Shown here: piece by piece, positions 1 to 6,675 of the stretch | Layout: every line of letters starts with the position of its first letter | Position numbering within the stretch: the stretch's first letter is position 1 | Origin: CAZQBY01 sp964540655 | GTDB taxonomy: Archaea; Altiarchaeota; Altiarchaeia; JAFGQM01 | DNA: 26,274 nt | Reading direction: 5' to 3' | Assembly (NCBI GenBank): GCA_964540655.1 | Contig: CAZINR010000013.1 | Span: 1 to 26,274 of the forward strand | The notes under the pieces: generated by a model | The model's input: only the letters and a program-made list of their open reading frames with translations | Databases searched by the model: none | What the model was told of the DNA's origin: nothing | Made by a program: the position numbers and the translations under genes

Positions 1-24
1 GGCGGTTGGATTAGGGATGATAAG

Positions 25-50
25 CATGCCCTTGAGCGTGCAAGGGCATG
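25..50. repeat. perfect 10-bp inverted repeat near left edge
   Basis: CATGCCCTTG at 25-34 is followed by the six-base loop AGCGTG and the exact complement CAAGGGCATG at 41-50. It lies 37 bases past the threonine synthase stop codon. It could be an RNA hairpin at the end of that transcript or an operator of a gene lying left of the window. There is no T-run next to it, so it does not look like a classical terminator. On the minus strand an ATG at 27-25 opens a frame that runs off the left edge (MLIIPNPTA), too short to call. Confidence 0.5.
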
Positions 51-87
51 GAGATTATTGCAAATTCTAGAATTTCAAACTATAAAA

Positions 88-1347
88 TTACAGTACCTTC
101 TTCACCTCTTCCAAAGTGGGCTTTATCCTTATCGTTTTGTTGGCGAAGCTCGACTTCACCCCCTCCAGCTTCCCCTGGTGGTACTTGATGACGACGTCCG
201 GGTCTTTCAGCAGGTTGCCGGTCAGTATGCCGCAGACCGACGCGCCCTCTTTGATGGCCCCCTTCTCCACGAGCTTCTTGACTCCCGCCACCGTGGCGCA
301 CGACGCCGGCTCGGCGCCTATGCCCGATGCGTCCACCATCGCCTTCGCGTCGACGATTTCCTGCTCGCTTACCTGGTCCACGGTCCCCTTGCACCACCTC
401 ATGACCTTGTCCAGCTTCTTCCAGCTGACCGGGTTGCCTATCTTGATGGCCGTGGCCAGCGTGTCCGCCTTCATGGAGTGGAAGCCCTTGCATCCGTTCT
501 TGAAATACTCGTAGAAAGGGTTCGCGCCCTCGGCTTGTATGACCGCTATCCTGGGGACCTTGTCTATCAACCCCAGCTCGTTCAGCTCCATCATGGCCTT
601 GCCGAGGGCCGTGGAGTTGCCCAGGTTGCCCCCCGGCAGGACGAACCAGTCCGGCACCTTCCAGCCCATCTGCTGGACCGCCTCCATCCCTATAGCCTTC
701 TGGCCCTCTATCCTGAAGGGGTTTATGGAGTTCAAAAGGTACATGTCCAGCTCCACGGAGGCCTCCTGCACCAGCGCCATGGCGTCGTCGAAGTCGCCCT
801 CGATCTGGATGACGCGCGCGCCGTAGGCTATGGCCTGCGCCAGCTTCCCGAACGCTATCTTCCCCTCGGGTATGAACACCACCGCGCGCATCCCGGCCAT
901 CGCGGCGTAGGCGGCCATGCTTGCCGAGGTGTTGCCGGTCGAGGCGCACGCCACGACCTTGGCGCCGAGCATCTTCGCGGCTGTCATGCCGCCGGTCATG
1001 CCCCTGTCCTTGAACGAGCCGGTAGGGTTCTCCCCCTCGTGCTTTAGGCATAAGTTATCGTGATTCACGTATTCCGAGAGTTTGGCCGAGCAGTAGAGGT
1101 TGGTGTTTCCTTCCGGGCGGGAGACTATGTGGCTGTCTTTAACCGGCATGATGAGCTCTTTGTATCTCCAGACGCCGCTGCCGTAGGGCCATTTGAGCGA
1201 GCCGAGCCGCGAGTCGAAGAGCTCCCTGGATACCTCTAGGCCTGCCAGGTCGTGCACGACCTCCAGCAGCGCGCCGCACTCGCACCTGTAGCGTATCTTG
1301 TCCAGCGGGAACTCCTCCCCGCACTCTATGCATCTCAGAACAGCCAT
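88..1347 (-). CDS. thrC: threonine synthase
   Basis: PLP-dependent enzyme converting O-phosphohomoserine to threonine in the cytoplasm, the last step of threonine synthesis. The 419-residue protein opens with a zinc ribbon (C6, C9, C22, C24), as in the long archaeal/bacterial ThrC type. The PLP lysine is K113 in NPTGSFKDRGM, and ASTGNTSASMAAYAA at about 135-149 is the conserved serine/glycine-rich segment that binds the cofactor phosphate and substrate. Length fits the family. The ATG at 1347 puts the zinc ribbon immediately at the N terminus. Upstream on the minus strand lie A/T-rich TATA-like stretches (about 1381-1400), shared with the promoter of the divergent tRNA-Glu gene. No neighbouring threonine-pathway gene is visible, so it appears to be a single-gene unit unless it continues left of the window. 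Confidence 0.96.
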   Translation of the reverse strand: MAVLRCIECGEEFPLDKIRYRCECGALLEVVHDLAGLEVSRELFDSRLGSLKWPYGSGVWRYKELIMPVKDSHIVSRPEGNTNLYCSAKLSEYVNHDNLCLKHEGENPTGSFKDRGMTGGMTAAKMLGAKVVACASTGNTSASMAAYAAMAGMRAVVFIPEGKIAFGKLAQAIAYGARVIQIEGDFDDAMALVQEASVELDMYLLNSINPFRIEGQKAIGMEAVQQMGWKVPDWFVLPGGNLGNSTALGKAMMELNELGLIDKVPRIAVIQAEGANPFYEYFKNGCKGFHSMKADTLATAIKIGNPVSWKKLDKVMRWCKGTVDQVSEQEIVDAKAMVDASGIGAEPASCATVAGVKKLVEKGAIKEGASVCGILTGNLLKDPDVVIKYHQGKLEGVKSSFANKTIRIKPTLEEVKKVL

Positions 1348-1390
1348 TTGAGAATCGGGGTAATTTTCAGTTCGACGCTAATAAAATAAC

Positions 1391-1400
1391 CTTTTATATC
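1391..1400 (+). promoter_or_regulatory. TATA box of tRNA-Glu
   Basis: CTTTTATATC lies about 30-38 bases before the mature tRNA 5' end, which allows a short leader removed by RNase P. Read on the minus strand the same bases give GATATAAAAG, so the element may also serve the divergent threonine synthase, with a longer leader. Confidence 0.55.
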
Positions 1401-1428
1401 CCTTCTGTCTAAATTCCCGCAATTGTTT

Positions 1429-1503
1429 GCTCCTGTGGTGTAGCACGGTTAATCATCTCGGCCTTTCGAGCCGAGGACCCGGGTTCAAATCCCGGCGGGA
1501 GCA
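1429..1503 (+). tRNA. tRNA-Glu (anticodon TTC)
   Basis: A full cloverleaf can be folded by eye. The acceptor stem pairs GCTCCTG (1429-1435) with CGGGAGC (1496-1502), with one G-U pair and discriminator A at 1503. The D arm carries GGTTAATC. The anticodon stem TCGGC/GCCGA encloses the seven-base loop CTTTCGA with anticodon TTC. The T arm is CCGGG-TTCAAAT-CCCGG. No CCA is encoded and there is no intron. The sequence matches the usual archaeal tRNA-Glu pattern. A protein reading frame that starts at 1427 is an artefact that runs through this gene. Confidence 0.97.
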
Positions 1504-1510
1504 CTTCAGC

Positions 1511-1520
1511 ATTTTTATCT
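1511..1520 (+). promoter_or_regulatory. TATA box of membrane-anchored protein gene
   Basis: ATTTTTATCT is centred about 25 bases before the ATG at 1541, the archaeal distance from TATA box to transcription start. It implies a leaderless mRNA and supports the start at 1541. Confidence 0.5.
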
Positions 1521-1540
1521 TGCACGTCTTTAACCTAACG

Positions 1541-2071
1541 ATGAAAGCAGTTGCGTGGGCCGTCCTGATATTGGTAATTGCGATTGTAGCGTACTTCCTG
1601 TTCCTCCAGAACCCTGCCGAGACCGAGCCCAGGGAGCTGATTCTGGACTGCAGCGTGGAGCGCGACCTGGAGCCTCTTTGCGGATTCAAATGGATGATCG
1701 AAGGGGAAGCCAAGGTGGATTACCCGCGCATCTCCCTCGAGGCGACCCTGACCTCCAAGAGCAGCGGAGCGTCCGTTCCCATCGAAATGGTGACGGACGG
1801 CGAATCGACCTTCATGTACGGCACCTTCGAACCGGTGAGCTCGCCAACCGACCTGCGATGGTATGATGTGACGGATGTCAACGTCCCCTGCCTTTCCAAC
1901 CTGACCGGCCAGATAGAGCTCTTCCTGTCGGCGTCGCCGGATTCGGTCTGCAGCGCCCCCGGCATAGTCTGCGACCGGACGGAGTCCGTGCCCGGCATCG
2001 AGTTCTCGATGCCCGACGCGAGCGAGACCTCCAGGGTCCCCGCGGGAGGGGCCAGGGAATATTACGCGTAA
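1541..2071 (+). CDS. membrane-anchored extracytoplasmic protein, unknown function
   Basis: I do not recognise this 176-residue protein. Residues about 4-23 (AVAWAVLILVIAIVAYFLFL) form one hydrophobic helix preceded by a lysine, read as an uncleaved anchor or signal peptide. The rest is soluble, acidic, and holds five cysteines in three groups, suggesting disulfides outside the cell. The DLEPLCGF and SPTDLRWYDVTDV segments look like beta-rich domain material, but no motif names a family. The ATG at 1541 was chosen over a longer frame from 1427, because that frame would translate the tRNA gene and because a TATA box sits about 25 bases upstream. It is a single-gene unit between tRNA-Glu and the arsM-like pair; a T-rich run at 2103-2109 may end its transcript. 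Confidence 0.7.
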   Translation: MKAVAWAVLILVIAIVAYFLFLQNPAETEPRELILDCSVERDLEPLCGFKWMIEGEAKVDYPRISLEATLTSKSSGASVPIEMVTDGESTFMYGTFEPVSSPTDLRWYDVTDVNVPCLSNLTGQIELFLSASPDSVCSAPGIVCDRTESVPGIEFSMPDASETSRVPAGGAREYYA

Positions 2072-2093
2072 GGCCTTTGCTAATCATCCTGCG

Positions 2094-2110
2094 GATTTAA
2101 ACATTTTTTT
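2094..2110 (+). promoter_or_regulatory. TATA-like element and T-run before arsM-like gene
   Basis: GATTTAAAC (2094-2102) is a TATA-like element some 34-42 bases before the arsM-like ATG, allowing a leader of about ten bases. The T7 run right after it (2104-2110) could end transcription from the gene at 1541, since archaeal termination mainly needs a T-tract. Confidence 0.4.
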
Positions 2111-2135
2111 CTATCCTGCCCATGAACTACTGGCA

Positions 2136-2873
2136 ATGGAATCCGACGAGGTCAAGAGGGTGGTGAAAGAGAAGTATTCCAGGATAGCCTCCGGCTCCGA
2201 TTGCGGATGCGGCTGCGCTCCTGCATCAAGCGAACAGATATCCCGTTCCATAGGTTATTCCGAGGACGATATAAGCCACGTCCCGGAGGCGAACCTGGGC
2301 CTGGGCTGCGGGAACCCGACGGCCATGGCTGAGATAAGGGAGGGCGACACCGTCCTGGACCTGGGCAGCGGCGCGGGCTTTGACGCCTTCCTTGCGGCGA
2401 AGAGGGTGGGCAAGAAAGGCAGGGTCATCGGCGTCGACATGACGGAGGAGATGCTGGAAAAGGCACGCTCGAACGCCAAGAAATACGGCTACGGTAATGT
2501 CGAGTTCGTGCTCGGCGACATCGAGGATCTTCCGCTTGAGGACGCCTCGGTGGACATAATCATCAGCAACTGCGTCATAAACCTGGCTCCCGACAAGTCC
2601 CGGGTGTTCGCGGAGGCTTACCGGGTATTGAAGAAAACGGGCAGGATGTTCGCCTCGGACATCGTCCTGCTGGAGGAGCTCACGGACGAGCAGAAGAAGG
2701 ATGAAGACCTGCTCGCCGGTTGCGTGGCCGGGGCGCTCCTGAGGGATGATTATCTGGGGAAAATAAAGGAAGCCGGCTTCAAGGTCAGGATACTCTCGGA
2801 GGACAAGGACATAAGCAAGCGGCAGTACGGCGGCATAGCCTTGGAAAGCCTGAAGTTCATGGCGCACAAATGA
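2136..2873 (+). CDS. arsM: arsenite S-adenosylmethionine methyltransferase (ArsM-like)
   Basis: Class I SAM-dependent methyltransferase of the type that methylates trivalent arsenic in the cytoplasm. The 245-residue protein has the SAM-binding motif I DLGSGAGFDAF (about 75-85), an acidic motif II at VIGVD (97-101) and LGDIEDLP (126-133). Three cysteines at positions expected for arsenic ligands are present: C58 in GLGCGNP, C146 in SNCVINL and C196 in AGCVAGA. The N-terminal CGCGC cluster (23-27) is also common in this family. Its stop overlaps the start of the nitroreductase by four bases (ATGA), so the two are co-translated. No arsR, arsA or arsB is in the window, so the arsenic role rests on the protein motifs alone. 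Close relatives in anaerobes are often annotated only as methyltransferase type 11. Confidence 0.82.
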   Translation: MESDEVKRVVKEKYSRIASGSDCGCGCAPASSEQISRSIGYSEDDISHVPEANLGLGCGNPTAMAEIREGDTVLDLGSGAGFDAFLAAKRVGKKGRVIGVDMTEEMLEKARSNAKKYGYGNVEFVLGDIEDLPLEDASVDIIISNCVINLAPDKSRVFAEAYRVLKKTGRMFASDIVLLEELTDEQKKDEDLLAGCVAGALLRDDYLGKIKEAGFKVRILSEDKDISKRQYGGIALESLKFMAHK

Positions 2874-3475
2874 TGGCAGGACTCGACAAACCTAAGCAGG
2901 ACGGCGGCCCCGGCGTATGGGGCGTCATAAAGAAGAGGCGCAGCAACCGCAGCCTTTCCGGCCACATCTCCAAGGCCGAGCTGTCCCAGTTGCTCTGGGC
3001 CTCCGACGGCTTGACGGGCGAAAGCGGAGGGCACGGGTTCAGGTCTGCCCCGTCGGCAGGGGCGCTCTACCCCGTGGAGACCTATGTGGTAGCCAACAGG
3101 GTGGACGGTCTGGACAGCGGCATCTACCACTACAGCGTCGACAGCCACGAGCTGGAGCTGGTGAAGGAGGGCGACTTCAGGGAGGAGATATCCGAGGCGG
3201 CCCTGGGCCAGGTAATGTGCTCCGACGCGGCCGCGGTCTTCATCTGGACGATAGTCTTCGACAGGTGCGCGCGCAAGTACGGGGAGCGGGCGAACCGCTA
3301 CGTCTTTTTGGATGCTGGGCATATAGCCCAGAACCTTCTGCTTGCGGCTGAAGCCCTCGGCTTTGGCGCATGCCCCATAGCCGCCTTTCGCGACATGGCC
3401 GTCAACGAGGTCGTGGGCGCGGACGGGAGGAAGGAGAGTGTCGGCTACATGGCTGCCGTGGGGAAGAGAAGCTGA
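2870..3475 (+). CDS. SagB-type nitroreductase family protein
   Basis: FMN-dependent oxidoreductase fold. The 201-residue protein carries the family marks RRSNRS (about 23-28, phosphate/FMN contact), SAGALYPVETYV (about 61-72), and YVFLDAGHIAQNLLLAAEALGFG near 143-165, where the dimer and FMN site lie. This arrangement is the SagB/ThcOx-like branch, used for azoline oxidation in peptide maturation in some operons and of unknown role in most archaea. No YcaO or precursor-peptide gene is nearby, so a peptide-modifying role is not supported. It follows the arsM-like gene with a four-base ATGA overlap and may act on the same substrate or simply share control. Two ATGs open the frame (2870 and 2873); the first is taken because of the overlap. 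Confidence 0.82.
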   Translation: MMAGLDKPKQDGGPGVWGVIKKRRSNRSLSGHISKAELSQLLWASDGLTGESGGHGFRSAPSAGALYPVETYVVANRVDGLDSGIYHYSVDSHELELVKEGDFREEISEAALGQVMCSDAAAVFIWTIVFDRCARKYGERANRYVFLDAGHIAQNLLLAAEALGFGACPIAAFRDMAVNEVVGADGRKESVGYMAAVGKRS

Positions 3476-3477
3476 CC

Positions 3478-3484
3478 TTTTTTT
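3478..3484 (+). terminator. T-tract after nitroreductase
   Basis: A run of seven Ts follows three bases after the nitroreductase stop codon, with further T-rich sequence after it. Archaeal RNA polymerase ends at such tracts without a hairpin. It probably closes the arsM-nitroreductase transcript. Confidence 0.45.
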
Positions 3485-3508
3485 GCTTTCAAGAGCAATT
3501 CAAAGCGC

Positions 3509-4207
3509 ATGAAACCGCACAGCATACCCGACCGGCATCTGGGAAGGGTCCACTTGGCCGACTTCTTCCACCCAGACCGGATACAAAGCGAGGGCCACGA
3601 GAGGCGCATAAGGCAGGCCCGGCAGACCCCCGGCAAGCAGGTGGAGATAACCCCCACAGTGGAGGCGTTCGCGTCCCAGTACAGGATCACCACGGACCCC
3701 GCGTCTCTCATGCCCCTGGTGAGGGACGTCCGCCGCTTCAGGCCGGTGGCCGTCCCCTGGGAGGACCTTCAGCACCTCTACGCGAAGAGGACGGCCACGG
3801 ACATAATACACTCAAGAAAGACGGCCATACTAGGCGAGGAGGAGCGCGTCGAAAAGAAGAACGTCCAGGGGTGCGTCGACTACGGGGCCGCCCTGGTGGC
3901 GGCCATGAACGCCGTCGGCGCCCGGGACAAATCACTCGGGCTCAAAGCCAGGTTCGCCAGGCACGGCGACAGGACGCAGGTCTGGTTCACCCTTGGGGGG
4001 AAGGAATACGTGGTCGACCCGCACAGGTTCACCAGGGTGCTGGAGCCGTTCGAGGTCACACCGGACCACAGGGCCTTAATCGAGGGGGAGGCCGCCAGCA
4101 ACAAGTTCGCCATAGGCAGGGACGCCTGGGACATCGGCATGACCTCCATAAAAGACTTCCGCCGCTACATGGCCGGAGGCCTCGGCAAGGGCTCTTTACC
4201 GAAGTGA
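3509..4207 (+). CDS. transglutaminase-like fold protein, probably without full catalytic triad
   Basis: The central part of this 232-residue protein resembles the transglutaminase/cysteine protease-like core: GCVDYGAALVAAMNAVGA (121-138) matches the helix that begins with the catalytic Cys (C122 here), and VWFTLGGKEYVVDP (158-171) matches the two strands that normally carry the catalytic His and Asp. D170 is in place, but the usual HxW is TQVWF, with no His at the expected position; H152 lies five residues earlier. Function is therefore unclear: inactive fold, altered triad, or a distant family. No signal peptide or membrane helix is seen. The N-terminal 100 residues are basic and not recognised. 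It stands alone between the nitroreductase and lemA. ATG at 3509 is the first good start after the preceding T-tract. Confidence 0.55.
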   Translation: MKPHSIPDRHLGRVHLADFFHPDRIQSEGHERRIRQARQTPGKQVEITPTVEAFASQYRITTDPASLMPLVRDVRRFRPVAVPWEDLQHLYAKRTATDIIHSRKTAILGEEERVEKKNVQGCVDYGAALVAAMNAVGARDKSLGLKARFARHGDRTQVWFTLGGKEYVVDPHRFTRVLEPFEVTPDHRALIEGEAASNKFAIGRDAWDIGMTSIKDFRRYMAGGLGKGSLPK

Positions 4208-4220
4208 GCCAGGACAAACG

Positions 4221-4229
4221 CTTTTATTT
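4221..4229 (+). promoter_or_regulatory. TATA box of lemA-htpX
   Basis: CTTTTATTT lies 26-34 bases before the lemA ATG and fits a leaderless or near-leaderless transcript for the lemA-htpX operon. Confidence 0.55.
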
Positions 4230-4254
4230 TCTCACCTCCTAATCTAACGACAAA

Positions 4255-4806
4255 ATGGTCCTATTGTGGATATTGCTCGGGGTGGTAGTCCTGTTTGTCT
4301 TGATTCTGGTCTACTACATAAACAAGATAATCGGCGTCTACAACCGCGTCAAGAACGCCTGGGCGCAGATAGACGTGCAGCTGAAGAAGAGGGCCGACCT
4401 CGTGCCGAACCTGGTCGAGACGGTCAAGGGATATGCGAAGCACGAGAGGGAGGTCTTCCAGAAGGTCACCGAGGCCCGCACCTCCATAATGAAGGCCCAG
4501 GGCGTCAAGGGCAAGGCAGAGGCAAACAACATGCTGACCAACGCGCTGAAGAGCCTGTTCGCGGTCGCCGAGGCGTATCCTGACCTCAAGGCGAGCGAGA
4601 ACTTCAAGCTCCTGCAGGAGCAGCTCGACGGCATAGAGAGCAAGATCGCCTACGCCAGGCAGTTCTACAACGACGCCGTCCTGGAGTACAACAACACCAT
4701 CCAGATGGTGCCGGGCAGGTTCTTCGCCGGAATGATGGGCAAGACCCCCGAGCCGTACTTCGAGATAGAGGAGTTCGAGCGCAAGCCTGTTAAGGTGAAG
4801 TTCTGA
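4255..4806 (+). CDS. lemA: LemA family membrane protein
   Basis: The 183-residue protein has the family's standard build: one N-terminal membrane helix (about 3-22), then the conserved YNRVKNAWAQIDVQLKKRADLVPNLV stretch (about 29-54) and a long helical domain ending in YNDAVLEYNNTIQMVPGRF (about 138-156). LemA proteins expose only a short N terminus on one side and the helical bundle on the other. Their biochemical role is unknown, but they are repeatedly found beside HtpX-type proteases, as here. The stop codon shares one base with the htpX start (TGATG), so the two are translationally coupled. Length is typical. Confidence 0.93.
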   Translation: MVLLWILLGVVVLFVLILVYYINKIIGVYNRVKNAWAQIDVQLKKRADLVPNLVETVKGYAKHEREVFQKVTEARTSIMKAQGVKGKAEANNMLTNALKSLFAVAEAYPDLKASENFKLLQEQLDGIESKIAYARQFYNDAVLEYNNTIQMVPGRFFAGMMGKTPEPYFEIEEFERKPVKVKF

Positions 4807-5709
4807 TGGGCAGGACGAGCTTCTATTCCGAGATAGGGAAGAACAAGAGGGATTCTATCATACTCATAGCCGCGATACTGGCTATCCTTCTTGTTCTGGT
4901 TTTCTTCTTCTCTTCCTATCTCTTTCCGGGATATGCGCTTTTCCTGATTGTGTTTGTCGGGGTTTTCGTCATAGTCGACGCCCTGCTGTCCTTCAGATAC
5001 GGGGACAAGGTGGTGCTGAAAGCCACGAAGGCCGAGCCCGCAGACCCGGTGAAGCACGCTTACTACGTCAACACGGTCGAGGGGCTGGCCCTGGCGGCCG
5101 GTCTGCCGAAGCCGAAGGCCTATGTGCTCCCGGACAAGGACATCAACGCCTTCGCGACCGGCAGGGACCCGGAGCACGCCTCTATAGCGGTCACTCAGGG
5201 CGCGCTTGACAAGCTGAACCGGCAGGAGCTCGAGGGCGTGATAGCGCATGAGATGTCCCACATAGGCAACTACGACATAAGGTTCTCGATGCTGGTGGCG
5301 GTGTTCGTGGGCCTGATCGCTATCCTGAGCCACGTCTTCCTGCGCAGCCTCTGGTTCTCCGGGGGCGGNNNNNNNNNNCCGCGGAGGCAAGAACGATGGC
5401 GGAGCCGTACTTCTGATTGCGGGCATAATACTCGCCATCCTGGCACCCATAGTGGTGAGGCTGGTCCAGCTGGCCATCTCCAGGAGGAGGGAGTACCTGG
5501 CAGATGCCACCGGCGTGAAGCTCACGAGGTATCCGCCCGGGCTCGCCGGGGCCCTGGAGAAGATAAAGAACTACAACCAGGGCAAGATGAAGGTCAGCGA
5601 GGCGGTTTCACACCTCTTCATCGCCGACCCGACCAAGAGCTTCGCCGACAACCTCATGGCCACCCACCCGCCGATAGACGAGCGCATAGCAAAGCTGAAG
5701 TCGATGTGA
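4806..5709 (+). CDS. htpX: HtpX-type membrane zinc metalloprotease (M48), interrupted by assembly gap
   Basis: Integral membrane protease that degrades misfolded membrane proteins. Two N-terminal membrane helices (about 17-40 and 42-61) are followed by the conserved domain with LPDKDINAFATGR (108-120) and the zinc motif HEMSH (H148, E149, H152). The sequence is broken by ten Ns at 5369-5378. Past the gap the protein continues in another apparent frame from about 5380: a third or fourth helix (AVLLIAGIILAILAPIVV), then RREYLADATG with the third zinc ligand Glu, and the C-terminal ATHPPIDERIAKLKSM. The frames join only if the true gap length is a multiple of three, zero included, so this is best read as one intact gene with a placeholder gap, not a frameshift. 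Partner of lemA. Confidence 0.9.
5369..5378. other. assembly gap (10 N) inside htpX
   Basis: Ten Ns between GGGGGCGG and CCGCGG. Coding frame arithmetic shows that the real number of missing bases must be divisible by three to keep htpX open, so ten is a placeholder. The flanks are very G/C-rich, a usual cause of such gaps. A translation straight through the Ns gives a false C terminus in the wrong frame. Confidence 0.97.
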
Positions 5710-5713
5710 TCAG

Positions 5714-5737
5714 AAGAAAAATCTGACGATTTTTCTT
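5714..5737 (+). terminator. perfect 10-bp hairpin with T-rich arm after htpX
   Basis: AAGAAAAATC (5714-5723), loop TGAC, and GATTTTTCTT (5728-5737) form a perfect stem that starts four bases after the htpX stop codon. The 3' arm is a T-tract, so it could act as a terminator in the archaeal manner. It also lies 42-65 bases before the next gene's ATG, so an operator role there cannot be excluded. Confidence 0.55.
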
Positions 5738-5778
5738 AACTCGTATGATAACTTGCCCGGGATTTGATTTATCATAAG

Positions 5779-6321
5779 ATGGACGGGATACCCAAGCGTG
5801 AGGAGATTGCGCTCGTCTCCATAGACGTCCAGGAGGGGTTCAGGCCGGTCATATTCGAGTTCGACAGAGTAGTCGACAACATCTCCCGCCTTGCGCGCGC
5901 ATTCAAGGGATTCGGCATACCCATCCTTCACACGGAACAATACCCGAAGGGCCTCGGCAAGACGGTCAATGAGCTATCCGGCCTGTTTGATGAAGACCCG
6001 GTAGAGAAGGTGGAGTTCTCCTGCTTCGACTGCGCCCCCTTCAGAAAATCGCTCCCCCCAGATGCTCGCAGCCTGGTCATTTGCGGCATAGAGGCGCACG
6101 TATGCGTTCTGAACACTGCACTGGACGCCATCAAAAAGGGCCACGAGGTCTACCTGGTTGAAGATGCTATTTCATCGAGAAAAGAAACCGACTGGAAGAC
6201 CGCAATAGCGCGCGCAGCCCAGTCCGGAGCTTATCGCGTTTCAACCGAGATGATAATCTTCCAGCTCATGGAGAAGGCGGGGACTGACGAGTTCAGGGAG
6301 ATCCAGAAGATAGTCAAGTAA
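5779..6321 (+). CDS. isochorismatase-family cysteine hydrolase
   Basis: Alpha/beta hydrolase of the isochorismatase/nicotinamidase superfamily. From the ATG at 5779 the protein is 180 residues and holds the whole catalytic triad: D16 in SIDVQ, K77 in VEKVEF, and C109 in GIEAHVCV, the last being the nucleophile. The conserved cis-peptide region GIEAH precedes the Cys as usual. The actual substrate cannot be told; the simple short form is close to YcaC-like/hydrolase proteins, often annotated only as hydrolase, and no metal-site DxHxxxxH of nicotinamidases is visible. A TTG five codons upstream (5764) could extend the frame, but the ATG is preferred. It is a lone gene whose stop lies two bases from the convergent gene on the minus strand. 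Confidence 0.85.
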   Translation: MDGIPKREEIALVSIDVQEGFRPVIFEFDRVVDNISRLARAFKGFGIPILHTEQYPKGLGKTVNELSGLFDEDPVEKVEFSCFDCAPFRKSLPPDARSLVICGIEAHVCVLNTALDAIKKGHEVYLVEDAISSRKETDWKTAIARAAQSGAYRVSTEMIIFQLMEKAGTDEFREIQKIVK

Positions 6322-6323
6322 AG

Positions 6324-6635
6324 TCAGCCTTTGGACTGGAAGAACCGCTCGTATATGCTCTTGTTCTCCTCCTGCATCCTCTTGAGCATGCCCTCTATCT
6401 TCACGGTGTGCTCGTCCAGCTCCTCCACGTGCTTGTCCAGCAGCCTGGTGTGCTCGTCTATCTTGCCCATCTGCTTGGAGATGTAGGTGTCCATCTCCTT
6501 CGAGAAATGGTTCATCCTCTTCAATATCACGACGGTGGACTTGTGTATCCACAGCTCAAGGGCTATGACTATCGTGGCTATGATTATGCTTATTATCTCG
6601 ACTACCAGGAGAAGATTGATTATGTTCGCATCCAC
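6324..6635 (-). CDS. small membrane protein with cytoplasmic coiled coil, unknown
   Basis: This 103-residue protein has one N-terminal membrane helix (about 5-28, NLLLVVEIISIIIATIVIALELWI) followed by a charged helical tail (about 38-100) with heptad-like spacing, for example DEHTRLLDKHVEELDEHTVKIEGMLKRM. DEHT occurs twice, 14 residues apart, as expected of a coiled coil. It resembles phage- and archaeal-type small scaffold proteins only in build; no family is recognised. It is downstream of the methyltransferase gene on the same strand, 40 bases away, and its stop nearly touches the isochorismatase-like gene. The real-gene call rests on the clean membrane/coiled-coil pattern and on the lack of any better reading of the region. 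Confidence 0.7.
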   Translation of the reverse strand: MDANIINLLLVVEIISIIIATIVIALELWIHKSTVVILKRMNHFSKEMDTYISKQMGKIDEHTRLLDKHVEELDEHTVKIEGMLKRMQEENKSIYERFFQSKG

Positions 6636-6675
6636 CGTGTTTCAGCCGGGTAATTTCTTTTAGCAGAATAAAAAC

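Noticed and set aside
58..1047. Long plus-strand frame of 329 codons over threonine synthase
   Set aside because: It is the codon-biased shadow of thrC; the minus-strand protein has zinc ribbon, PLP lysine and full length.
1427..1540. N-terminal extension of the membrane-anchored protein
   Set aside because: The extension is translated tRNA-Glu sequence; the ATG at 1541 has a proper TATA box and a membrane helix right after it.
2870..3475. Peptide-maturation (azoline) gene cluster around the SagB-type protein
   Set aside because: No YcaO, no E1-like protein and no small precursor peptide are found nearby.
4806..5726. Chimeric protein read through the ten Ns of htpX
   Set aside because: After the Ns this frame gives low-complexity, Arg-rich sequence; the true HtpX C terminus is in another frame.
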